A stretch of 64,000 nt of DNA, taken from contig JAUSZU010000001.1 in the NCBI GenBank assembly GCA_030817875.1, positions 682,001 to 746,000 on the forward strand, given 5' to 3'. The stretch's first letter is position 1, and each line of letters begins with the position of its first letter. The notes under the pieces are model-generated. The model saw nothing but the letters and a program-made list of their open reading frames with translations, had not been told where the DNA came from and did no database searches. Of the stretch, positions 27,099 to 35,271 are shown in pieces. Both the position numbers and the translations under genes were made by a program. This DNA is from Flavobacterium sp. W4I14. Lineage in GTDB: Bacteria; Bacteroidota; Bacteroidia; Sphingobacteriales; Sphingobacteriaceae.

Positions 27099-30035
27099 TT
27101 ATTTTTCCTTAAAACTCAATATCATGATTAAAGTACTCCCTGTTCCTTTTTCCATGATTCTTTCTATTTTAATTTCCAAGTGTTTTAGGCCCAGCCCGTT
27201 AAAATGATGCTGCACATATATTTCTTCACTTGCCAGAGATGAATCGGAGAGCTTGTCAGAGAGAAGATCCATCTGCCATTTATTAATAACAATTTCTGTG
27301 AAAGAAAGTTCTCTTATTTCATATTCTTGTATACGGAACATGTTCTGAAACTTCTCATTGCATACCAATACCTTTCGGTCGGCATCCAATACAACAGTGG
27401 CCTGAGGATGTAGGTCGGCTGTTGCTTGCGCATATTGTAATAAGCCGAGCATCCTGGCATTCATCGATTTTATAGGTGTGATTTTAGTAAACGTAAGTAC
27501 AGCACCATTGATGAAATTATCCATGGTACGGTAGGGCATAATGCGGAGGTTATACCATTCGCCTTTTTTGGTTTTGATTTCAAGTTCTTTACCCGATAAG
27601 CTATTAATTACTTCATTAATGGTCTGCTCAATAGCAGGATATTCGAAATTGGAAACAATATGGGTAATGGAGCGGCCAATATCGGAGGTAATCACATTGA
27701 ACAGTCTGGTTACCTGGGGGGTAAAACGTAAGATGTTAAGCTGGTTATCGAGAAATATGGTGCCGATCTCGGTATTGTCCAGCAGGTTTTTCATATCATT
27801 GTTCAGCTGGGTGAGCTCTTCTGCCTTGTTCTGGTATTGGAGGTTAATCGTCATCAGCTCTTCATTGAGCGATTGCATTTCCTCTTTAGTGGTTAATGCT
27901 TCTTCATTGGTGCTCTGCAGCTCCTCGTTGGTGCTCTGCAGTTCTTCATTGGTGGATTTTAGTTCTTCCAGCGAGGTTTCCATTTGCTCAATGGTGGTGT
28001 GCAGCTGCTGCTTGGTATAGGTAAGCTCTTTTTCAAGTTCTTCAACCGCCCCTTCACTGATATTGGATGCAGATTTAGATTTTCTTGCTACAGATTTTCT
28101 AACCAGCCCCTTTTCATAAAAATTAACCAATAAAAGACCTTGAAGCGCAGGCTCATTAAGGTAGTCGACAGAAAAGCCCATCAGGTAAGTACGGTTGTTT
28201 TCTTTGATCCGGATATCGTTAATTTCGACCTTGGTGTGGTTGGTCAGACAGAGGTGAATGGCATTTCCCAGTACGTATTTCAGTTCTTCCCTTACCATTC
28301 TATGGATATTCATTACCGCCTCTCCCGGATTAAGTTGGATAAACCGGTTTGTTTTACCGTTGATATAGAGGATTTCGCCCTTATCATTTAATAATAAAGA
28401 AGCCGGGGTATAATTTTCGAGCAGAACCTTATTGAAGTTTTCGGCAATTGGATTTTTGGCCGATGCTTTGGTAGTGTTGTCTATTTTGCCCAGCTTGTCT
28501 TGATTGGCGATGTGGAAAGGAAAATCCAATATTTTTCCAATGGCGCTTACACCTTCTTTACGTTCAAAAATCTTCCATTTCGAATCTATACTGTTAAAAA
28601 TATCGTTAAAAGCACCCACAGATTCGGCAGGTCCGAGAAAAAGGAGACCGTTTGGCTGCAACGAGTAATGAAAAACCGGAATAATCTTTTTCTGCAGCTC
28701 TGTAGTCAGGTAAATCATCACATTACGGCAGCACAGCAGATCGAGCCTTGTAAAAGGGGCATCTTTTATCAGGTTGTGTTGTGCAAAAACAATCATTTCT
28801 CTGATTTCCTTTTTTACAGTATAGCCATTCGGTTTTTTAACAAAGAATCTCTCAAGCTGCTGTGCAGACAATTCTGCAACGATATTCGAAAAATAAAAAC
28901 CTGCGCGTGCATGGTCTATCGCATTTGGATCGAGGTCGGTAGCGAAAATCTGTGCTTTAGGTTTCCGTTTCGACTTAAGGTTGTCTAAAAACTCGGTAAT
29001 GATGATGGCAACAGAGTAGGCCTCTTCACCTGTTGAGCATCCCGCAATCCAGATCCTGATCGGCTCTTCGGGGCTTTTCTGTTCAAGTAAGCGGTAAACA
29101 TGTTCTTTTAGGCTATCGAAGGCATGGCGGTCTCTGAAGAATTTTGTTACCCCGATTAAAAGTTCGTTGAACAGGATATCGATTTCTGCCGGATTTTCCC
29201 TTAAATAATTCACATAGCTTTCGTAATCTGGTAACTGATGAAAGGCAATCCTGCGCTCTATGCGGCGGGAAATGGTATTTTTTTTATATAAAGTGAAATC
29301 ATGTCCGGTCTGCGAACGCAATAACATTAATATCTTCTGTATATGTACTTTATTGGTAAGGGGTGAGGTGAGCTCTTCGTTTGCTTCACCAACAAGGACC
29401 GGATGGTTAAGGTATTGGATCAGTTTTAAGGGCATTTCTTCCGGGGGAAGAACATAATCGGCCATGTGTGTTTTAATCGCCGCGGATGGCATACTCGAAA
29501 ATTCGGCTGTATCTGGCTCTTGTACCATGGCCATACCAAGTTTTTCTTTGATCATCCTTAAACCTGTTTCCCCATCTGCCCCTAAACCAGAAAAGATGAT
29601 GGCAACAGCCCTGTTCCATTGATCTTCAGCTAAACTCTGGAAAAAATAATCGATAGGCATGTGTGCACCTTTTGGCCGCGAAGCGCTAAAAAGTAAAAGA
29701 TGACCGTTATGAATGCCCATATCAGTGCCAGGAGGAATAATATATACGTGGTTTTCGCGTACTTCCATACCGTCCTTTGCGGTAAGAATTGGCATACTGG
29801 TCGACTCCTTGAGCAAGACAGAATAATCCAGTTCTTCGGCTTTATCCTGGTGGACAATAATTACGAAAGCCATGCCGGCATTGGCAGGCATATGGGTAAA
29901 GAATTTTTGATAGGCAGGTAATGATCCGCTGGCTCCGCCCATACCTATAATTGGGAAGGAAGCAGCCTGCTGAGGCGTTTCCCTGTTCAGCTCTGCTGGA
30001 TGATGTGACTGAGCACCATCTTGGTTTTCTTGCAT
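27099..30035 (-). CDS. CheB-CheR-PAS fusion signalling protein
   Basis: A 978-aa multidomain protein. The CheB domain (~25-210) keeps the Ser (GGASGSL), His (IVHQD) and Asp (GLGADGETG). The CheR methyltransferase (~220-490) has the SAM motif IAGCSTGEEAYS and CCRNVMIYL. PAS-like segments lie at ~525-640, ~755-865 and ~870-975, with a long coiled coil of repeated STNEELQ-type heptads at ~660-745. This architecture is widespread in non-motile bacteria, usually with a kinase fused at the end; here the kinase is the next gene. It leads the four-gene unit and is preceded by a ~900-bp gene-free region. Confidence 0.92.
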   Translation of the reverse strand: MQENQDGAQSHHPAELNRETPQQAASFPIIGMGGASGSLPAYQKFFTHMPANAGMAFVIIVHQDKAEELDYSVLLKESTSMPILTAKDGMEVRENHVYIIPPGTDMGIHNGHLLLFSASRPKGAHMPIDYFFQSLAEDQWNRAVAIIFSGLGADGETGLRMIKEKLGMAMVQEPDTAEFSSMPSAAIKTHMADYVLPPEEMPLKLIQYLNHPVLVGEANEELTSPLTNKVHIQKILMLLRSQTGHDFTLYKKNTISRRIERRIAFHQLPDYESYVNYLRENPAEIDILFNELLIGVTKFFRDRHAFDSLKEHVYRLLEQKSPEEPIRIWIAGCSTGEEAYSVAIIITEFLDNLKSKRKPKAQIFATDLDPNAIDHARAGFYFSNIVAELSAQQLERFFVKKPNGYTVKKEIREMIVFAQHNLIKDAPFTRLDLLCCRNVMIYLTTELQKKIIPVFHYSLQPNGLLFLGPAESVGAFNDIFNSIDSKWKIFERKEGVSAIGKILDFPFHIANQDKLGKIDNTTKASAKNPIAENFNKVLLENYTPASLLLNDKGEILYINGKTNRFIQLNPGEAVMNIHRMVREELKYVLGNAIHLCLTNHTKVEINDIRIKENNRTYLMGFSVDYLNEPALQGLLLVNFYEKGLVRKSVARKSKSASNISEGAVEELEKELTYTKQQLHTTIEQMETSLEELKSTNEELQSTNEELQSTNEEALTTKEEMQSLNEELMTINLQYQNKAEELTQLNNDMKNLLDNTEIGTIFLDNQLNILRFTPQVTRLFNVITSDIGRSITHIVSNFEYPAIEQTINEVINSLSGKELEIKTKKGEWYNLRIMPYRTMDNFINGAVLTFTKITPIKSMNARMLGLLQYAQATADLHPQATVVLDADRKVLVCNEKFQNMFRIQEYEIRELSFTEIVINKWQMDLLSDKLSDSSLASEEIYVQHHFNGLGLKHLEIKIERIMEKGTGSTLIMILSFKEK

Positions 30036-30622
30036 TTCTTTTATGTTTTTCGCATCTCAATTATCATTGTGAAATGGATAAGGGAACGCGGATACTTGCT
30101 ATACTGCCCTGATGCCGCATTTGACATCGGGATATGGGTCAGATCAAACGCTGGAAAGTCCATGTGTAGCTCCCATAGGATGATTAAAGGATAAATATAA
30201 GTGAAATTTCGGGCCAGTCAAAACCTGCACATGTTTGTGCCTAAAATTGTAAAGTTTAGCCTTAAAACGATTTACAAAACTTAGAATTATCTAAAAAGCC
30301 GATCTTGCTGAAAATGAAAACAATAGCCAGGAGATCTCTTTTTCTGTCTTCAAACTTAAGAGACTAATAAATCTTGAATTGTAGTGGAGTAAGGTGCTTT
30401 TTTAAGAATTTTGTAGTGATAATTGAATTGGCTTGGTGTTAATTGATTGATATTTAATCTGTTGTGTGTTGTTTTTGAATACTCGCATTTATCTCATATA
30501 CCCGATGGTATTTTGGGTATTATTTGTTTAAAATTGGGTATTAGTCGCAGGCAGACGGAGAAATACGGTGTGTAGTATTTGGAACAGTTGTATCTTAAAT
30601 ATAATTGTCATATTGAGGCCTG
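30036..30622. other. gene-free stretch upstream of CheB-CheR-PAS gene
   Basis: No protein-like frame, RNA gene or clear hairpin is seen. It must hold the promoter of the four-gene signalling unit, but I cannot assign a -7 or -33 element. The repeat block starts at ~30623. Confidence 0.4.
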
Positions 30623-30920
30623 ATTTATTGCATAAAAATCAACATAAATGATACGAGGGTTTTTAGCGCATTTTAGGTCGTGTTAATCGTCATTGCGAGA
30701 AGGCTTTTTCAGCCGACGAAGCAATCTTTATCGCAAAGATCACTAGCAGGAAAGATTGCTTCGTCGTTCCTCCTCGCAATGACGACCTTTCGTTTAGAAT
30801 CTGTAAATGGTAGCTTGTCGAAAGACCTGTTAAATTATCTTGATAAGCTCCGTAGGAGTCCTTGGACAATATGACAGCATTTGAGGTGAAAGTGCCATTG
30901 CGATACAGCCTCGTTGGTTA
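30623..30920. repeat. type 1 palindrome copy B plus block B
   Basis: The leader (30623-30660) resembles 5041-5100, the palindrome occupies 30687-30785, and block B (30795-30920, with GGTAGCTTGTCGAAAGACCT and CCTTGGACAA) resembles 13925-14045. Block B again ends at the 3' end of a minus-strand gene, here the ECF sigma factor. Confidence 0.82.
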
Positions 30921-30921
30921 A

Positions 30922-31428
30922 TTATTTTTTATACTGTTTGAGCTGTTTTTTTAACAGTTGTCTGGCCTGGTGTATGTGGGTTTTCACCGTGCCAACGGGT
31001 ATGTCGAGCTCAAGTGCTATTTCCTGGTACTTGTAACCTTCAAAATATTTGATAAAAGGCACCGAATAGGCTTCAGGTAACTTTCTTAATGCGTTTTTGA
31101 TATCTTCCATTGCAAACTTGCTCTCGGCCTGGTTTAAAGTTGCACTGCCGCCGAGCTGTACCGATGAAATTTCTTCAACCTGTACCACATGGTCGCGGTG
31201 CCTCTGGTGTTTGCGATAAGTGTTTATAAAGGTATTGCGCATGATTACAAATAACCAGCCCTTTATATTGGTACCCTGATCAAACTTGGAAGCAAAACGT
31301 GTAGCCTTTACCAAAGTATCCTGTAACAGATCATTTGCATCATCATAATCGTTAGTAAATTTCAAAGCGTGTGAGCGCAGTGCCCCCGAATAGAGGCTGA
31401 TGTTTTGTGAGAATTCGTACTGTGTCAT
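30922..31428 (-). CDS. ECF RNA polymerase sigma factor
   Basis: A 168-aa sigma-70 family protein with sigma2 (~10-75, including DANDLLQDTLVKAT and GWLFVIMRNTFINTYRK) and sigma4 (~105-165, including LPEAYSVPFIKYFEGYKYQEIA and VGTVKTHIHQARQLL). It has the length and layout of ECF factors and lacks region 3. No anti-sigma gene is adjacent, so control may be at transcription or through a distant partner. It is the only sigma factor in the window and the natural candidate to read the AAAAC-N18-GTT promoters; no such box was found before its own gene. Confidence 0.93.
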   Translation of the reverse strand: MTQYEFSQNISLYSGALRSHALKFTNDYDDANDLLQDTLVKATRFASKFDQGTNIKGWLFVIMRNTFINTYRKHQRHRDHVVQVEEISSVQLGGSATLNQAESKFAMEDIKNALRKLPEAYSVPFIKYFEGYKYQEIALELDIPVGTVKTHIHQARQLLKKQLKQYKK

Positions 31429-31546
31429 GGGTATATGTTTTTAGGTGTATAAAATCCATCAAAGGATATACCATTTGGCACTGCGGTTTTAGTCGCTATA
31501 ATTTTGCGGGTATAAACCGCATGTAGTGGAAAGTACCCGATTATTA

Positions 31547-32272
31547 GCCGGTTGAATGTCAGGCAAATCGCTCTTAAAACAACGCCTGGGCAAAAAAACA
31601 TTAGCCACGGAAACACAGAAATCACGGAGGAGATTAAACTTTTTCCGTGTTTTTCATGCTTCAGTGGCAAACATAACAAATGCCTGTTCTGCCTTTACAT
31701 GATCAGCATATGTGATTCGATTAGCCGCTTGAATGTCAGGCAAATCGCTCTTAAACAACGCCTGTGCAAAAAATCATTAGCCACGGAAACATAGAAATCA
31801 AGGAGGAGATTAAAGTTTTTCCGTGTTTTTTGTGCTTCCGTGGCAAACATAATGCTTAAGTATGCGCAAAGAAGAGGGACAATTATTGAACAAAAGTTAA
31901 AAGCAATTTCCCTGGGCTGAATGTGATGAATTCTTTTTTAAAAGTATTCGAAGTGCACAAATGCCTGTTCTGCCTTTACATGATCAGCATATGTGATTCG
32001 ACTAGCCGGTTTAATGTCAGGCAAATCGTTCTTAAAACAACGCCTGTGCAAAAAAATCATTAGCCACGGAAACACAAAAATCAAGGAGGAGATTAAAGTT
32101 TTTCCGTGTTTTTTGTGCTTCCGTGGCAAACATAATGCTTAAGTAAGCGCAAAGAACAGGAAAAATTAAAAGCAATTCCCCTGGGTTGAAGGTGATGAAT
32201 TCTTTTTTAAAAAATATCCGAAGCGCACACATGCCTGTTTGGCCGTTACATGATCAGCATATGTGATTCGAT
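31547..32272. repeat. tandem triplication including a receiver gene 3' end
   Basis: Three direct units: 31547-31723 (177 bp, with an internal ~100-bp deletion), 31724-32004 (281 bp) and 32005-32272 (268 bp). Each begins GCCG(G/C)TT-AATGTCAGG, carries an inverted element GCCACGGAAACA ... TTCCGTG ... GTGGC, and ends TTACATGATCAGCATATG. In unit 3 that last segment is the stop and final codons of the receiver gene 32246-32608; in units 1 and 2 it is a fossil copy. Open frames here are not credible genes. Confidence 0.85.
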
Positions 32273-32608
32273 GAGCTGATACATTTCATCTATGTCAAAC
32301 GGTTTCTCGATAAAAGCATCTGCCTGGCAATCCCTTATTGCTGATATACTGCTGTTGACGGAGGTAAGGATTACCGGTAGATGGCTGATATCAGGTGTTT
32401 CCCTGATCATGCTGCATAACTTTCTCCCATCTTCATACCCGAGCATGATATCTATAATAATCATATCGGGTATGATGGATCTGATGCTTTCCATCATCTG
32501 CCGGCCATTTAAAAAACCAAATACCTGATACTGGTTGCAGGTTAGGGCAAGTGTTAAGGCATCTAGATTGGACGGGTCATCTTCTATAAGGATAATCTTT
32601 TTGGGCAT
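32246..32608 (-). CDS. single-domain response regulator
   Basis: A 120-aa receiver from ATG 32608 (MPKKIILIEDDPSN); the longer frame to 32653 adds 15 residues without similarity to receivers. The phosphoacceptor Asp is in IIIDIML, the switch residues in ILTSVN and the Lys in IEKPFD. No output domain. Its last nine codons lie within the third unit of a tandem repeat, and fossil copies of the same 3' end occur at 31694 and 31974, so this gene end was the donor of the duplication. Confidence 0.9.
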   Translation of the reverse strand: MPKKIILIEDDPSNLDALTLALTCNQYQVFGFLNGRQMMESIRSIIPDMIIIDIMLGYEDGRKLCSMIRETPDISHLPVILTSVNSSISAIRDCQADAFIEKPFDIDEMYQLIESHMLIM

Positions 32609-32892
32609 AACCTCAGTTATATCATAACTAAGATTAAAAATAGATATTATCATACAGAGGTAACTACCTGATTTTTAGTGTCAAGTATGTTACTTGAGCC
32701 GTGTTTTGCGTAGTCAGCTTGCGTGAAATACGTGTTGACCAACTGATGAATTACTTTTTCAATTTTTTGTTAATACTACCTCTGGTACAATAAGGATTTC
32801 CCTATTCTATTTCCTCGATCATCCTTCTTTTGGAAAGATTCAGATATCATCCTTTCGATCAGGTTTTCCAGCGATTTCTTGAGCCTGCCATT

Positions 32893-33900
32893 TTAAGGCT
32901 GTCCGTTTCCGCCTGCAGCACCATAAATCTGGCCGGTTGAAAAACTGGCATCATTTGCGGCAAGCTGGACATAAATGGATGCCAGTTCGGCTGGCTGGCC
33001 TGGCCTGCCCATGGGTGTGTCTTTACCAAATTCTTTAAGTTTTTCAGGTGCTGATCCACCTCCCATCTGTAGCGGTGTCCAAATGGGGCCAGGTGCTACT
33101 CCATTTACCCTTATTCCCTTCGGGCCAAGCTGTTTGGCAAGTGATTTTACAAAATTGGTTGTAGCAGCTTTTGTCTGTGCATAATCAAAAAGATCAGGAG
33201 AGGGGTCGGTTGCCTGAACAGAGGTAGTACCAATGATCGAAGCGCCCGGTTTTAAATGTGGCAATGCCGCTTTGATAATCCAAAACGGTGCATAGATATT
33301 TGTTTTGATTGTCCAGTCAAACTGTTCGCTGGTTAAGTCTGCCAGTGAAGGAATACTTTGCTGCCTTGCAGCGTTGCTAATGAGGATATCAAGGCCGCCA
33401 AGCTGGCTTACAGCAGTATCTACCAATTTTTTACAGAAGGCTTCATCCCTTATGTCACCAGGAATAGCTACAGCTTTACGACCAGCTTTTTTAATCAGTT
33501 CAATTACTTCTTTTGCATCAGGTTCCTCTTGTGGAAGGTAGTTTATGGCAACATCGGCACCTTCTCGGGCATAAGCAATTGCGGCCGCTCTGCCCATGCC
33601 CGAATCGCCACCAGTGATAAGTGCCTTTCTACCAGTTAGCCTGCCTGATCCTTTGTAACTGCTTTCACCATGATCGGGCCTTGGTACCATTTTACTAGCA
33701 AGTGCCGGCCAGGGCTGGTTCTGGTGGTTAAAAGGAGGGCGTGGATATTTTGTTGTGGGATCTTCCAGCGCATTGTTCGGGCCATCGTTATGCTGAATCA
33801 AAGTTGCAGCATTTAAATTTGGCGATATGGCCACGCCAGCCAGTCCAATACCGAGACTACCAATAGCCTCCCGTCGGGTGATTTTATTTTTCTTGTCCAT
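32893..33900 (-). CDS. SDR oxidoreductase with Tat-like leader
   Basis: Short-chain dehydrogenase (335 aa from ATG 33900). The leader begins MDKKNKITRREAIGSLG, a plausible twin-arginine signal, followed by a ~45-residue linker rich in Pro and His. The Rossmann motif is ITGGDSGMGRAAA, the Asn in SNAARQQ, and the catalytic Tyr and Lys in YAQTKAA, with PGPIWTPL after. It resembles the YhdF/glucose-1-dehydrogenase-like stress group. Export of a folded NAD(P) enzyme fits Tat. A box CAAACC/CTGGTT lies 28 bp before this ATG and supports the shorter start. Confidence 0.87.
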   Translation of the reverse strand: MDKKNKITRREAIGSLGIGLAGVAISPNLNAATLIQHNDGPNNALEDPTTKYPRPPFNHQNQPWPALASKMVPRPDHGESSYKGSGRLTGRKALITGGDSGMGRAAAIAYAREGADVAINYLPQEEPDAKEVIELIKKAGRKAVAIPGDIRDEAFCKKLVDTAVSQLGGLDILISNAARQQSIPSLADLTSEQFDWTIKTNIYAPFWIIKAALPHLKPGASIIGTTSVQATDPSPDLFDYAQTKAATTNFVKSLAKQLGPKGIRVNGVAPGPIWTPLQMGGGSAPEKLKEFGKDTPMGRPGQPAELASIYVQLAANDASFSTGQIYGAAGGNGQP

Positions 33901-33927
33901 AATGATGTTTTTAATTGCTTCATATAT

Positions 33928-33953
33928 AACCAGATCAGATTTTAGTTGGTTTG
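33928..33953 (-). promoter_or_regulatory. ECF-type promoter before Tat-SDR gene
   Basis: Minus strand CAAACC-N14-CTGGTT followed by ATATATG, 28 bp before the start codon. It deviates from the others at the first base of the -35 hexamer and in CTGGTT. Confidence 0.55.
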
Positions 33954-34092
33954 GTTTTTTTGATATTATCACATCATGTTTTCGCTAGAACCTGAGCCGC
34001 TGCCGGTTTCATATCTTTTTCAATGTCGTTAAGTTAAGCGCTTTTAACCACAGATGCATACAGATAAACACGGATGAGAGGTTGAGATAAAT

Positions 34093-34204
34093 CGTCATCT
34101 CGACCGGAGTAACGCGGAGTGTTCCAAAGGAACTCCTTCGGAGGAGAGATCTTTTGATCTATGTTTAAAAGATCTCTTCCCGAATCTTCGGGATCGAGAT
34201 GACG
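34093..34204. repeat. type 2 long palindromic repeat
   Basis: Inverted repeat with outer arms CGTCATCTCGA/TCGAGATGACG, an inner perfect stem AGAGATCTTTT/AAAAGATCTCT, and CCTTCGGAGG in one arm. A partial copy lies at 13750-13810. It occupies the 376-bp gap between the Tat-SDR promoter and the next receiver gene; the rest of the gap shows no gene. Confidence 0.8.
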
Positions 34205-34329
34205 CCGATTTTTAGCATTTGTCTTTAGTAAATTGGGTTACCTGGAACGGATCCGCTGCGTTAAGTCAATAGTCATTTATCCAATCTTATTTTTTATGCT
34301 ATTGCACATGATTTTAGGGGTGGTCTTAA

Positions 34330-34686
34330 TCAATGTATTAACCGGCGTACCTTGCGGTGAAGTTTGACGTAGTCGAATGGTTTAAAGATGATTCCATCAG
34401 CCATATTTGGAATCTTTTCGGCCTGCGCTTCAAGCATTGCCGTTATTAACAAAACGGGGATATTTCTAGTTTCTGTATTAGTTTTAATGCTATTACATAG
34501 CTCCCTACCGTCACCTTTATCCAACAGGATATCCATTACGACCAGATCGGGCTGAAAATTTTTGATGGCGCTCTGCAGCTCATCGCTATGGTTAATACTC
34601 ACCACTACAAATGCCTGATCTTCCAATACCATTTGGATAACATCGGCATTGCTTTGATCATCGTCTAATACAAGAATTTTTGACAT
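34330..34686 (-). CDS. single-domain response regulator
   Basis: A 118-aa stand-alone receiver with LDDDQSN, the phosphoacceptor Asp in VVMDILL, the switch Thr in LLITAML and the Lys in IFKPFD. No output domain and no neighbouring kinase. The Asp-Lys-Gly-Asp-Gly-Arg loop (LDKGDGRELC) matches the receiver at 32246 (YEDGRKLC), so the two may be paralogues. Confidence 0.92.
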   Translation of the reverse strand: MSKILVLDDDQSNADVIQMVLEDQAFVVVSINHSDELQSAIKNFQPDLVVMDILLDKGDGRELCNSIKTNTETRNIPVLLITAMLEAQAEKIPNMADGIIFKPFDYVKLHRKVRRLIH

Positions 34687-35271
34687 AATTGTTTTATTTT
34701 AATATGAAATCCAAAAAAAACTGCCGGCCCCGATCTCTATCGAAGGGAATTAAATGTCGTCATTATTTGTTCAGCAACGCGGTTTGTCTAAAGATGTTAA
34801 AGGTGCTTTACTTCATAGTTGTTTTTGACATAAAGTTAAATTACGGCTTAAAAGCTTATTCTAATAGATTTTAGCTAAAAAGGAGTAGTTTTCGCAGCAT
34901 TTTAAGTAGTTCACTACCTGTTTGAAATAAAAAACTGCTAATTAGCGCAGCCTGGCTGATGCATTTTGGTGATATAGCAAGGATCAATTGCCGGTGCAGT
35001 TTTATAAAAAAAAATGATAAAGCTTATGAAATAAAGCTTTATCAACAACTAGAGCATTATACTCTTTTTAAAACACGTATATGAAACCATAAAACAGGTA
35101 TTTATCGGGTAATCAAACAGTTGGTTGTGCTGTTGTTATACATAGGACCAATAAAAACAGCAATGGGAATTCCATTGATCCGGGATAATTAGCACGATAG
35201 AAAACCTCCGGATTTAGTTGTCCAATTGAAAGTGCCAATCAGCACCGCGCAATTGATTAAACCGCTAGTTT
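34687..35271. other. gene-free stretch
   Basis: 585 bp between a divergent receiver gene and an MFS gene. I see no protein-like frame, RNA gene or repeat. Composition is AT-rich with several A-runs. Confidence 0.4.

Noticed and set aside
27541..28020. 159-aa plus-strand open frame inside the CheB-CheR-PAS gene
   Set aside because: Antisense to the coiled-coil region; its Ser/Leu repeats are the reverse reading of Glu/Asn heptads.
31547..32272. Possible CRISPR array
   Set aside because: Units are 177-281 bp, only three, with no short repeat-spacer pattern and no cas genes.
34689..34874. 61-aa open frame in the gap before the MFS gene
   Set aside because: Cys/Lys-rich without signal peptide, promoter or conserved look.
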